Of a DNA stretch of 64,000 nt, positions 14,954-23,873 are shown piece by piece. The translations under genes and the position numbers were made by a program. Source of the DNA: Methylobacillus arboreus (GTDB taxonomy: Bacteria; Pseudomonadota; Gammaproteobacteria; Burkholderiales; Methylophilaceae). Position 1 is the stretch's first letter. Each line of letters opens with the position of its first letter. The notes under the pieces were generated by a model that worked only from the letters and a program-made list of their open reading frames with translations, did not search any database and was not told where the DNA came from. The stretch spans positions 775,745 to 839,744 of the forward strand of contig NZ_JAJAVC010000006.1 of the NCBI RefSeq assembly GCF_020532725.1, written 5' to 3'.

Positions 14954-17431
14954 ATGTCGCAGCGCATCACACCTCTGCGTAGTTATCGCTTTTCTCACAA
15001 TCAGCAAAAAGAGCAGGTATTCAGGATTAAAGCATTGGCACAAGCCATTGCCAGTGCCGTATTAGGCATGGCCGTTATCGCAAGTGTTGCCAGCGCTATA
15101 TTGCCATCCCAAGCCATCGCGGCAGAAGCAGCAGTCTCCCGCGATTACCAGATTGCCGCAGGCCCATTGGGTACTGCACTGAGCGAATTTGCCGCCGCTG
15201 CAGGTGTTACGCTTTCATTCGATCCATCCCAGGTAGCAGGGCTGCAATCGCCAGGCTTACGAGGCAATGTCAGCGTAAAGCAAGGTTTTGACCGGATTAC
15301 AGAAGGTACTGGCTTTGAGATCGTAGCGCAAAGCGATACCAGTTATCTGTTGCGCAAGATTCCTGTACAAAGCCTTGCGCCTCGGGATGCTGCTGTTTCC
15401 GTGCTGCCTGAGCTTGCTGTGAGTGTCTCTGGCAAGGCGCCCGGCTCAATCACGGAGGGTACTGGCTCTTACACTACTTGGTCTACCAGTAGTTCGACAC
15501 GGTTGAATCTATCACTGCAAGAGACGCCACAAGCTATTACTGTAATGACTCGTCAACGTATGGATGACCAAGGTTTGATCAGTCTTAACGATATATTGGA
15601 TGCAACTGCGGGGATTACAGTCAAGCCATTTGGCTTTGGCGCAGATGGCCCTCAGCTCTGGGCAAGAGGGTCCAGTATTACCAACTTCCAGGTTGATGGT
15701 GTTCCAATGTCATCATCAATGAGTAATTACCTGCAAAGCAATGTGATTTATGATCGCGTCGAAATTGTTAAAGGTGCTACCGGGATGATGAGTGGTCTTG
15801 GTACACCTTCAGCGACAATTAATATGATCCGTAAGCGGCCGACTTTGGAGCCGAAGACGAGCCTTACTGCCGAAGCAGGCAATTGGTCGCGTTATGGTGC
15901 GGGCATTGATATTTCCCGGCCCTTAAACGAAGACGGCTCTGTCCGTGCACGTCTGGTAGCTGATTACAAGCGCCAAGGCGCATGGACTGACGATTACCGC
16001 CAGGACTACGGTGTGCTATACGGCATTGGGGAAATAGATCTCACAGACAGTACGCTACTGACATTGGGTTTTAGCCACATTACCCGTAATACTGATGCGC
16101 CAATACGGTCTTTCCCAATCTTGTATACCAATGGTCAGCCGACAGGAGCGAAGCCTTCGGATCAAGGCTCTCCCAAATGGACTTATTATGACCATCGACA
16201 TAATAGTATTTTTGCTTCGCTGGAACACAAGATTGGTTCTGGCTGGAGTGCTAAGGCCGAGGTGACACATGCGCGTTATAAATATGAAGCGGTGATTGCC
16301 TCTCTGGTCGGTGACGTGAACCAGGCCACCGGCGCTGGTGCTCGTGCACAAATGCCGCTGTGGGCCAGCGAAACCAAGCAGACTAGTCTGGATGCCTATG
16401 TGACAGGACCGTTCTCGCTATTTGGGCAACAGCATGAGCTAATTGGCGGGGTAACGCTGTCGCAAATAGATGGAGAAGGACCTAATCACCCTGTTGCACG
16501 TCAGAATATTACGGATATTTTCAATTGGGCGAATGAAACAGCGGAGCCATCCTTCAGCAAAACCGGACATACCACATCGAAAGAATATCAATATAGTGCA
16601 TATCTGAGTACACGGCTGCAGCTAAGTGAAGCTACCAGTTTGCTACTTGGTGGTCGTATTACTGATTGGAAGCGTGATCGCAAGAGCTTGACTTATGCCA
16701 GCAATGACGTGAGCGAAACCCATGATAGAGAGCGTAACGTGGTGATTCCCTATGCTGGTATCGTTCATGCATTAAACGATACCTATGCCCTCTATGCCAG
16801 TTATACCAAGATATTTAATCCTCAAGGCGACAGGGTACGCGATGTGAATAATAGGCCGCTTGATCCAGAAGAGGGTACTAGTTACGAAGCTGGTATCAAG
16901 GCTAGTTTTAAGGGCGGGGCGTTGACTTCCAGCCTTTCAGTATTCCGTACCGAGCAGGATCGTCTGGCACTTTACAACGCTGCTGTGGTGGCTTATGAAA
17001 CTGCCAACAATGCCACTACCAAGGGAGTTGAGCTTGAACTCAACGGTGAGTTGGCTCCTGGCTGGCAGTTTAGTAGTGGTTATACCTACAGTGAGACTAC
17101 CAATCGTGAAGGCGAGCGCATCATGACACGCATCCCACGCAATATTGTCAAGGTATTCACTATTTATCGTTTACCTGGTGATTGGAACCGGTTTACGCTG
17201 GGTGGAGGCGTGAATTGGGAAAGCAAGACGGGTGATCCCTTGCCTGTCTATACGCAAGAACATTATGCCTTGGTCAACTTGATGGCGCGTTATGAAGTGA
17301 ATAAGCAACTCTCTATTACAGCACACCTCAACAATGTGCTGAATAAAGAATATTACGTGGCAGTTGCTGGGGCTAATGGTACTTATGGCCCCCCACGTAA
17401 CTTCATGGCCTCACTGAAGTATACTTTCTGA
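14954..17431 (+). CDS. TonB-dependent siderophore receptor with STN signalling domain
   Basis: 825 residues. Long signal peptide (cleavage about residue 57, PSQAIAAEA), then an STN domain (about 62-130: YQIAAGPLGTALSEFAAAAG, VSVKQGFDRITEGTGFEIV) that contacts the FecR-like protein, then plug (ETPQAITVMTRQRMDDQGL, RIEIVKGATGMMSGLG) and 22-strand barrel ending NFMASLKYTF. The STN domain with the adjacent sigma and FecR-like genes marks a FpvA/FecA-type transducing receptor for a ferric hydroxamate or pyoverdine-like siderophore; ligand not predictable. No siderophore biosynthesis gene is near, so a xenosiderophore is likely. AAAGGGAG precedes the ATG. Confidence 0.95.
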   Translation: MSQRITPLRSYRFSHNQQKEQVFRIKALAQAIASAVLGMAVIASVASAILPSQAIAAEAAVSRDYQIAAGPLGTALSEFAAAAGVTLSFDPSQVAGLQSPGLRGNVSVKQGFDRITEGTGFEIVAQSDTSYLLRKIPVQSLAPRDAAVSVLPELAVSVSGKAPGSITEGTGSYTTWSTSSSTRLNLSLQETPQAITVMTRQRMDDQGLISLNDILDATAGITVKPFGFGADGPQLWARGSSITNFQVDGVPMSSSMSNYLQSNVIYDRVEIVKGATGMMSGLGTPSATINMIRKRPTLEPKTSLTAEAGNWSRYGAGIDISRPLNEDGSVRARLVADYKRQGAWTDDYRQDYGVLYGIGEIDLTDSTLLTLGFSHITRNTDAPIRSFPILYTNGQPTGAKPSDQGSPKWTYYDHRHNSIFASLEHKIGSGWSAKAEVTHARYKYEAVIASLVGDVNQATGAGARAQMPLWASETKQTSLDAYVTGPFSLFGQQHELIGGVTLSQIDGEGPNHPVARQNITDIFNWANETAEPSFSKTGHTTSKEYQYSAYLSTRLQLSEATSLLLGGRITDWKRDRKSLTYASNDVSETHDRERNVVIPYAGIVHALNDTYALYASYTKIFNPQGDRVRDVNNRPLDPEEGTSYEAGIKASFKGGALTSSLSVFRTEQDRLALYNAAVVAYETANNATTKGVELELNGELAPGWQFSSGYTYSETTNREGERIMTRIPRNIVKVFTIYRLPGDWNRFTLGGGVNWESKTGDPLPVYTQEHYALVNLMARYEVNKQLSITAHLNNVLNKEYYVAVAGANGTYGPPRNFMASLKYTF

Positions 17432-17775
17432 GTTAATTCTTCAAGAAGCAGAGAAAACCTGCTCTTTTATCTGTTTGTTAGCCTTGCGTTGGTTTATCCA
17501 ACGCAAGGCTAATTAATCTCCGAAACACTCTCTTTGTTGAACAAGCGATCTAAGGTGTCTTAGCAACGTTGAAATTTATCTGTGCTTATTTCAACACCGG
17601 TGCGGAGTTTCTGCTGTGATTTCTACAGGTATTTCCCGTTTGGATTGACTACTGCAATTTGGCAAGCCCCGCTATTGCAGAGCTAGACTGAGCCTATGCA
17701 GGTGAAGTGTGTGTTGATTAGCATTGGTATGAGACTTGCGAGTTTCTGACATTTTCAATCATCCATGGAAATGAA
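17432..17775. other. Intergenic region with terminator; otherwise nothing recognised
   Basis: After the terminator at 17478-17512 there is only an 8-bp inverted repeat GTTGAAAT / ATTTCAAC (17568-17575, 17588-17595, 12-nt loop), a possible operator for the downstream gene. No small ORF or RNA gene could be supported. Confidence 0.5.
17478..17512 (+). terminator. Terminator of receptor gene
   Basis: Perfect 15-bp stem TTAGCCTTGCGTTGG / CCAACGCAAGGCTAA with a 5-nt loop, 46 bp after the stop. The following U-run is weak (AATTAAT). Confidence 0.75.
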
Positions 17776-18732
17776 ATGAAACACACATCCGCTCATGTGC
17801 TTTTAAGCATTGCTGTCTCACTAGCGCTGACAGGTTATGCGCAAGCCGAGGATAAAAAGGAAGATGTTAAGCCTCCTGCTCCTGTACAGGCGCCTGCCCG
17901 TGATTTTAGCAAGGTTGAGATCAAGACCACCAAGCTCGCTGACGATTTTTATATTCTGGAAGGCCAGGGTGGCACAATCAGCGTGCTCACTGGGCCGGAA
18001 GGCGTTTTTCTGGTGGATACGCAATTTGCGCCCTTGACCGAAAAGCTGGTGGCTGCGATCAAGAAGATTTCTGACAAGCCAATACGCTTTTTGGTGAATA
18101 CGCATGTGCATGGCGACCATACTGGCGGCAACGAGAATTTTGCCAAGCTGGGCGCGACCATTTTCAGTCGCGACCAACTCCGCAACCGTCTTATCCATCC
18201 TAACCCTGCTGCCGACGGCACGCCGGGGAAACCAGCACCAGCCCAGGCGTTGCCGGTGGTGACATACGATGGCCCGGTGACAGTCCACCTAAATGGAGAG
18301 GATATCCGGCTGATCCCTGTGCGTAATGCGCATACGGACGGTGACACCCTGGTGTATTTCGTCAAGCACGACATTCTTGCGACGGGCGACTATCACCGTT
18401 CTGTTGGCTATCCCGTGGTTGATCTCAACAGCGGTGGTACCTTGAACGGTATTATCGACGGACTTGGCGCGACCATTGGCCGTGCTGGCCCCAATACCCG
18501 GATTATTCCCGGTCATGGCCCGGTGACTGACCGCAATAACATTGTGGCCCAACGTGATTTGATTCTGGCAGTGCGCGACAAGGTAGCTGTGCTGGTTGCC
18601 CAGAACAAATCGCTGGAAGAGGTGATCGCAGCGAAGCCAACGGCTGATTTTGACGCAAGTGTGCAGCAAAGTGCCGAGACTTCCGAACGTTTCATCAAGT
18701 GGCTATACGCTGAACTCAAGAAAGCCCAGTAA
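17776..18732 (+). CDS. Secreted metallo-beta-lactamase-fold hydrolase
   Basis: 318 residues with a signal peptide (cleavage about 24, YAQAED). MBL metal motifs: THVHGDHTGG (HxHxDH), NAHTDGDTLVYF, ATGDYHR (bridging Asp) and IPGHGPVTD, enough for two zinc ions. A Pro-rich linker (VKPPAPVQAPARD) separates signal peptide and catalytic domain. The family includes B3 beta-lactamases, quorum lactonases and the zinc hydrolases of quinoprotein systems; the substrate is not evident. Monocistronic; hairpin after the stop. Confidence 0.87.
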   Translation: MKHTSAHVLLSIAVSLALTGYAQAEDKKEDVKPPAPVQAPARDFSKVEIKTTKLADDFYILEGQGGTISVLTGPEGVFLVDTQFAPLTEKLVAAIKKISDKPIRFLVNTHVHGDHTGGNENFAKLGATIFSRDQLRNRLIHPNPAADGTPGKPAPAQALPVVTYDGPVTVHLNGEDIRLIPVRNAHTDGDTLVYFVKHDILATGDYHRSVGYPVVDLNSGGTLNGIIDGLGATIGRAGPNTRIIPGHGPVTDRNNIVAQRDLILAVRDKVAVLVAQNKSLEEVIAAKPTADFDASVQQSAETSERFIKWLYAELKKAQ

Positions 18733-19051
18733 GTAGGCACGCGGGTCCGTCGGAACGACGGCCCGCGAATTGGCGGATGAATATCTATCACCGAGCCCGC
18801 GAAAGCACTGTTATGGCCAGCACCAGGCATCCACAGGGGATTGGCTTGGTGGTTTTTTCCTATTCTGGCCGATCAATGTGTTTTTCTGAACCTATCCAAT
18901 CTTCTGCGTACTAACAGGCTGTTCCCAAACTCATCAATGGTTGCCGATACCTGGCTTTGCGAGGTTTTCGGCGCTTTTGCTTTGGCGGGGCGGGAATGTC
19001 CGAAGTGGCCGGCAATGCACTGGCTACACGTGTTGTAACAGGAAGAGAAGA
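18733..19051. other. Intergenic region, little recognised
   Basis: Holds a GC-rich hairpin at 18741-18766 (GCGGGTCCGTCG / CGACGGCCCGC, one bulge) without a U-run, possibly the end of the MBL transcript, and the leader of the channel gene. No coding frame with a ribosome site. Confidence 0.4.
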
Positions 19052-20290
19052 ATGACTGAGGATTGGAATAGCTTAGTGGGGTGGCTGCAAGGCCATCAGG
19101 AAGTATTCAGCTTGTTGTGCGTTGTGCTGCTGTTTCTAGGAGCATGGCTTGTCAACTGGGTGTTCAAGCACATCCTGGTGCGTGGTTTGCACAAGGTGCT
19201 GCGCTCGGCTTCCGTAGGCCAGGCGATTGCCCGGAGCCGGGTGGTTGCGCGGCTTGCGAATATTGTGCCGGCATTGATCATTTCGCTAGGGATCGCCTGG
19301 ATTCCCGAGTTGCCGGAAGCCTTGGTCACCGTGGTACGCAACGTGGCGCATGGTTTTATCGTGCTGACCATAGGCCTGGCAATTGCCGCGATATTGGACA
19401 TCATCAACGATATGTGGCAACAGCGGCCGGACGCACACCGCAAGCCGATCAAGGGCTATGTGCAGGTCATGAAGATCGTGGTCTACATCATTGCGACCAT
19501 CCTGGTGGTGGCGACATTGATGGACCGTTCCCCCGTGATTCTGCTGTCCGGTATCGGCGCAATGGCGGCAGTGCTGATGTTGATTTTCCAGGACACCTTG
19601 CTGTCGCTGGTGGCCAGCGTGCAGATTACCTCGAACGACATTATTCGCGTGGGCGACTGGGTGGAGATGCCCCAGCTCAATGCGGATGGATTTGTCATTG
19701 ATATCGCACTGCATACGGTGAAGGTGCAGAACTGGGACAAGACGATCACGAACGTCCCGACCAAACGCTTCATCACCGACTCATTCAAGAACTGGCGCGG
19801 GATGTTCGAGTCAGGCGGCCGCCGTATCAGGCGCAGTATCTTTATCGACCAGAACAGCATCCATTTCTTATCCATAGACGAATGCGAGCATTTGCAGCAA
19901 TTCAGCCTGCTGGATGGCTACCTGAAGAAGAAGAAGGAAGAGATCGAGGCGTGGAACCAGAACCTGATTGCGAATGGACACAAGCCGATCAATGCTCGCC
20001 GGGTGACCAATATCGGCACGTTTCGCGCCTATGTCGAGCAATACCTGAAAAACCATCCGCGTCTGCACAAGGATATGATGATGGTGGTGCGCCAGCAGAA
20101 TCTTTCTGCCGAGGGAATTCCGCTCGAAATCTGGTGCTTTACCAATACTACGGCATGGGTGGAGTACGAGGCTATCCAGTCCGACATTTTCGACCACTTG
20201 CTGGCGATCCTGCCGGAGTTCGGCTTGCGTGTATTCCAGAATCCAAGTGGTGCGGATTTACAGGCCATGCGTCAGCCTTTGTCACAATAA
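19052..20290 (+). CDS. Mechanosensitive channel, YbdG/miniconductance type
   Basis: 412-residue inner-membrane MscS-family protein. About five membrane helices (residues 17-40, 66-85, 92-115, 133-150 and the pore helix near 155-185, SGIGAMAAVLMLIFQDTLLS), then the MscS beta domain (NDIIRVGDWVEMPQLNADGF, VQNWDKTITNVPTKRF) and a C-terminal domain containing the YbdG-type insert KNWRGMFESGGRRIRRSIF. Length equals that of E. coli YbdG (415). Opens under hypo-osmotic shock. Start at 19052 chosen for its AGGAAGAGAAG ribosome site; the longer frame from 18941 adds 37 unlikely residues. Confidence 0.9.
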   Translation: MTEDWNSLVGWLQGHQEVFSLLCVVLLFLGAWLVNWVFKHILVRGLHKVLRSASVGQAIARSRVVARLANIVPALIISLGIAWIPELPEALVTVVRNVAHGFIVLTIGLAIAAILDIINDMWQQRPDAHRKPIKGYVQVMKIVVYIIATILVVATLMDRSPVILLSGIGAMAAVLMLIFQDTLLSLVASVQITSNDIIRVGDWVEMPQLNADGFVIDIALHTVKVQNWDKTITNVPTKRFITDSFKNWRGMFESGGRRIRRSIFIDQNSIHFLSIDECEHLQQFSLLDGYLKKKKEEIEAWNQNLIANGHKPINARRVTNIGTFRAYVEQYLKNHPRLHKDMMMVVRQQNLSAEGIPLEIWCFTNTTAWVEYEAIQSDIFDHLLAILPEFGLRVFQNPSGADLQAMRQPLSQ

Positions 20291-20310
20291 GCGAGAGAGC
20301 GTCTGAAACT

Positions 20311-21510
20311 TCAGGCGATTTTTTGTTCCAGCCGTCCGCGGTAGAGGGCGGCAATCAAATCGGTCTGGGTCACGATGCCGACTAGCCGGCGTTCGTGATC
20401 CAGCACTGGCACATGATGGATACCGTGTTTCGATAGCAGCGGTACAAGCTGCACGATATGGGTGTCCACATTGACGGTCAATGCCTTGCTGGTCATGATC
20501 TGGCCGATGACTTCAGGCTTGTCGGTTTCCACCAGGAAGGTTCGGCGGACAAAATGCCGGAGTTTTTCCTCAAAGCCGGGATAGGCATCGAGATTGGCAT
20601 GCTTCATGAAATCAAAGCGCGTCACGATGCCAATGACGCGGCGGGCACGATCGACGACGGGCAATGCCTTGATATGGTGGTTGAGCAGTAATGGCCAAGC
20701 TTCCTCCAACAGCGTACCGTATTCCACGCTGATCACGTCGCGCGACATGATGTTACCGCAGCTGATTTCACCAAAGCGGCGTTTATAGGCCTGCATCTCG
20801 GTTTGCAGGAATAGGTTTTCAAGGTCGTCCCGTGCAATGTCCAGCACCTGGTTGTATTCCTTGAGTACGGCATCCAGATCAGCGGTGGTGAACCCTATCC
20901 TGTGAGATGGGCTGATATCCTGTGTTTTATGAAGGTTGGGTTCTGGCTTGGCCTGGTGAGGGTAGTGGCGTTTTGTCGCGTTGTTGTATATCAGTGCAAC
21001 TAGCAGCAGGAAACCTGAATTGAGGGTAACAAGCAACAGGAAGTAAGCGCTGTGTTCCACTGCCAGTGGCCCCGAAAGTACGGCAGTCAAAGCCACGGCA
21101 CCGCCAGGCGGATGCAGGCAGCGCAATGCAAACATCAGGCCGATGGCACCAGCTACTGCTATGGCGGCGGCTACAGGGATGCTGGCAAACCAGTGCAGGC
21201 TGGCAATACCAACCAGCGCCGAAATAACATTGCCCCCCATGATGGACCACGGCTGGGCCAGTGGGCTGGCAGGCACGGCATAGAGCAACACGGCTGATGC
21301 ACCCAATGGCGCAATCAGGAAAGGCAGGCTTTCCGGTCCCAATAGCCATGCGCTCAAGGTGCCGCTTACCAATATGCCGAGCAGGGCGCCCAGGCAGGCC
21401 CGGAGTTTTTCGCGGTGATTCACCGGGCTTTGTTGCGGCTTCAAGCCCTTAAGCCAGTTTAATCCAGCAGACACTTCAGAATCCCGTAAGAAAACGATGT
21501 AATCTAACAT
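20311..21510 (-). CDS. HPP-family membrane protein with two CBS domains
   Basis: 399 residues. N-terminal HPP domain with four to five membrane helices (about 38-185) and its namesake motif in CLHPPGGAVALTAVLSGPL; then a cytoplasmic part with paired CBS domains (about 255-310: IMSRDVISVEYGTLLEEAW, ALPVVDRARRVIGIVTRFD; and 345-395: IMTSKALTVNVDTHIVQLVP, HHVPVLDHERRLVGIVTQTD). Some HPP proteins transport nitrite; the CBS pair would sense adenine nucleotides. It is divergent from oxyR, 106 bp apart, which suggests OxyR control. ATG 21510 taken rather than the TTG one codon upstream; no clear ribosome site. Confidence 0.86.
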   Translation of the reverse strand: MLDYIVFLRDSEVSAGLNWLKGLKPQQSPVNHREKLRACLGALLGILVSGTLSAWLLGPESLPFLIAPLGASAVLLYAVPASPLAQPWSIMGGNVISALVGIASLHWFASIPVAAAIAVAGAIGLMFALRCLHPPGGAVALTAVLSGPLAVEHSAYFLLLVTLNSGFLLLVALIYNNATKRHYPHQAKPEPNLHKTQDISPSHRIGFTTADLDAVLKEYNQVLDIARDDLENLFLQTEMQAYKRRFGEISCGNIMSRDVISVEYGTLLEEAWPLLLNHHIKALPVVDRARRVIGIVTRFDFMKHANLDAYPGFEEKLRHFVRRTFLVETDKPEVIGQIMTSKALTVNVDTHIVQLVPLLSKHGIHHVPVLDHERRLVGIVTQTDLIAALYRGRLEQKIA

Positions 21511-21616
21511 CAATGCATGATGTTAGCGATGCCTGGGAATATGGATTTTATTGATAGCACATATTACTGGCTTATTAATTGATACAATTTGATATGTATT
21601 AATTATCAGGATCAAC

Positions 21617-22519
21617 ATGACTTTAAGTGAACTCAAGTTCATCGTCGCAGTGGCGCGCGAGCGCAATTTTCGCCGGGCGGCGGAAAAATGCTTTGTGAGC
21701 CAGCCTGCGTTGAGCCTGGCGGTGAAAAAGCTGGAGGAGGAACTGGGCGTCATCATTTTCGAGCGCAGCCACAAGGATGTGGCCATGACGCCGATTGGTG
21801 AACAGATTATTGCGCAGGCCAACCGGACTCTGGAAGAGTCCAATCGCATCAAGGAAATTGCGCGCATGGGCAACAACCAGTTGGCTGGTCCGTTCAAACT
21901 TGGCGTGATTTATTCTACCGGCCCTTACCTGTTGCCTGAAATCATTCCCGCGTTGCGCAAGCTTGCCCCGGAAATGCCATTGGAGGTGGAGGAGAACCTG
22001 ACGGCCAACCTGGAAACGCAATTGCGAAACCGGGTGCTGGATGCCGCGATTATTGCCCTGCCTTTTGATGTACCCGGCGTGCGTTATGAGTCTTTGTACG
22101 ATGAGAGTTTCGTCGTCGCGGTGCCTGATATCCATCCCTGGGCTGACCGCAAGGAAATCCATGCCGAGGAGCTGGCGGACGAGAAGGTGTTGCTGCTTAA
22201 TAGCGGCCATTGCTTCAGCAACCAAGTAGTGCTGGCCTGCCCCGAGCTATCGCGTCATGGCGAAGTGCTGCAGGGCAATTCCCTGGAGACCATTCGCAAC
22301 ATGGTAGCCTCTAATCTGGGCATTACAGTACTGCCGTGCAGTGCAGCAGTAGAGCGTTACCGCAACCCATTGATCAGGACGATTCCATTTGCAGCGCCGG
22401 TGCCGACCCGCCGCATGGCGCTGGCCTGGCGTAAGGGCTATACGCGTGAACAGGCAATAGAGACTTTGTTGCAATCAATACGTGCACTCAAGTCACCGTG
22501 TTTGCAATCTATTGTGTGA
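21617..22519 (+). CDS. oxyR: OxyR hydrogen-peroxide-sensing LysR regulator
   Basis: 300 residues. LysR helix-turn-helix at the N-terminus (RNFRRAAEKCFVSQPALSLA, VKKLEEELGV), substrate domain from about 90. The two redox cysteines of OxyR are present at the right spacing: LLNSGHCFSNQVVLACPEL (Cys199 and Cys208 equivalents), which form a disulfide with peroxide. Activates antioxidant genes; divergent HPP-CBS gene is the nearest candidate target. Ends at a bidirectional terminator shared with pqqA. Confidence 0.95.
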   Translation: MTLSELKFIVAVARERNFRRAAEKCFVSQPALSLAVKKLEEELGVIIFERSHKDVAMTPIGEQIIAQANRTLEESNRIKEIARMGNNQLAGPFKLGVIYSTGPYLLPEIIPALRKLAPEMPLEVEENLTANLETQLRNRVLDAAIIALPFDVPGVRYESLYDESFVVAVPDIHPWADRKEIHAEELADEKVLLLNSGHCFSNQVVLACPELSRHGEVLQGNSLETIRNMVASNLGITVLPCSAAVERYRNPLIRTIPFAAPVPTRRMALAWRKGYTREQAIETLLQSIRALKSPCLQSIV

Positions 22520-22540
22520 AGTTGGTAACCACAAAAAAGC

Positions 22541-22566
22541 AAAGGGGCCTGGCGGCCCCTTTTGTA
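22541..22566. terminator. Bidirectional terminator between oxyR and pqqA
   Basis: Stem AAAGGGGCC / GGCCCCTTT, loop TGGC (22541-22562), with T on the plus side and an A-run (22533-22538) serving the minus strand. Confidence 0.88.
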
Positions 22567-22584
22567 CGGAGATGAGACAACAGC

Positions 22585-22656
22585 TTAGCGGTTGCAAACG
22601 TACATGGTTACTTCAAAACCAAAACGCATTTCAGTTACTTCTGGCTTGGTCCACAT
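22585..22656 (-). CDS. pqqA: PQQ precursor peptide PqqA
   Basis: 23-residue ribosomal precursor of pyrroloquinoline quinone: MWTKPEVTEMRFGFEVTM followed by YVCNR. Glu15 and Tyr19, the two residues cross-linked by PqqE to make PQQ, are present in the ExxxY spacing, and the peptide is near-identical to methylotroph PqqA. AAAGGAG lies 7 bp before the ATG. None of pqqB-E is within the window, so this copy is an orphan; methylotrophs of this group can carry several pqqA copies. PQQ is the cofactor of periplasmic methanol dehydrogenase. In the leader, ACTGCGTA occurs twice, 18 bp apart (22686 and 22704), flanking a GTTG-CCAT-CAAC hairpin. Confidence 0.95.
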   Translation of the reverse strand: MWTKPEVTEMRFGFEVTMYVCNR

Positions 22657-22847
22657 GATATATCTCCTTTAAGTTTGGGATAGGGACTGCGTAGTTGCCA
22701 TCAACTGCGTAATCCATGACTCTCATCATATACATTATGTCTGCATATGCCATGCGCAGCATCATGATCTGGGCCTCATGATTTTCATTAGTGTTGACGC
22801 ACGGCAAGACGACCCAACGCGGTTATACGTTTGGATACAAAACTGTA

Positions 22848-23864
22848 TCAGTAAGTGACGAATACGCGGTAGCCGGAAACCACTTCGCCACTAGTGGAAA
22901 AAGCCAGGTTGATCTGGATTTCTTCATTGGCTGGTAAGCCTGCTTCGATATCCGTATCTGAGGGCAGGTATTCCTCGGGGGTGAAAATACGGCGCAACTT
23001 AGGCTGCTCATCATCATCGGTGAGGGTGAGTTCCAGCAGGGGGTAGGCCTGGGTGTAGCTTGCATTGTTGATCAGTTTGGTCGAGAGCTGGATCACTTCG
23101 GGATGCTCGAAGTCTTCTTGCAGGTCAGAATCATCCAGGGCTAGCAATTCGGCATTGCGCGCCAGCGGTACTGTGCATCCCAGCCATTCGCAGGCAGAAA
23201 CCAATACAGGCCTGCTGGCTGGCCAGTGCCCTGCCAGCTCTGTACGGAAAAAATAGACTGACTGGGCGAGCGAAACCAGTAACAGCAACAGGCACAAAGG
23301 CACAGCCAGCCATGCAGAAATGCGGCGGTTACGGACTGGTTTTTCTGGCGCAAGAAAGCTGGTTGCGGCAGCAGGCTCTATGCTGGGTTGCGGTGGCTCG
23401 ATTTCATGGTGCGCGATGTGGGCATCGGCTTCTGGCGTTTCTTTTGTCTCTGCCGGCGAGGGAGTTTCCGTTTCGGTGTCTACCGATTCTCCCTGGTCAA
23501 TTTCAACCGTAGTAAGGAGGTCATCGGGTGATTCCACCTCCTCGGCGGCTATTATTTGTAGCTCGGGGGAGAGCGCCGGTTCGGCATCGGCTTCAGTTTG
23601 GGTTGCCGCTGCGACAGCTTCATCTGGGACTGCACCCGCCTGTGTCTCGGTTTCTATTACAAACTGATCAGGATTTATTTCCTCTGTCGGGCTTGCAGGC
23701 AATGGCGCCAGGGTTTGTGGCTCGAGAATTTCATAGAGCCTGGAGCTGGCATTGAATGCATGCTGGCAGTGGCCGCAGCGCACCTCTCCTGCATGTGCTG
23801 CCAGTTGTTCCGGCTTGACGTGGAATTGGGTGTCGCACGCTGGGCAGGAGGTCACTAGCCGCAT
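22848..23864 (-). CDS. DUF3426 protein with N-terminal zinc ribbon
   Basis: 338 residues. N-terminal MJ0042-type zinc ribbon (CPACDTQFHVKPEQL, VRCGHCQHAFN), a long acidic, low-complexity Glu/Thr/Pro region (about 50-170), one membrane helix (about 185-207, WLAVPLCLLLLLVSLAQSVY), then the periplasmic DUF3426 domain. Membrane-anchored; function unknown, though it regularly follows prmA in betaproteobacteria. Here it is 9 bp after prmA and ends the accB-accC-prmA operon. Confidence 0.88.
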   Translation of the reverse strand: MRLVTSCPACDTQFHVKPEQLAAHAGEVRCGHCQHAFNASSRLYEILEPQTLAPLPASPTEEINPDQFVIETETQAGAVPDEAVAAATQTEADAEPALSPELQIIAAEEVESPDDLLTTVEIDQGESVDTETETPSPAETKETPEADAHIAHHEIEPPQPSIEPAAATSFLAPEKPVRNRRISAWLAVPLCLLLLLVSLAQSVYFFRTELAGHWPASRPVLVSACEWLGCTVPLARNAELLALDDSDLQEDFEHPEVIQLSTKLINNASYTQAYPLLELTLTDDDEQPKLRRIFTPEEYLPSDTDIEAGLPANEEIQINLAFSTSGEVVSGYRVFVTY

Positions 23865-23873
23865 ATCAGCCGG

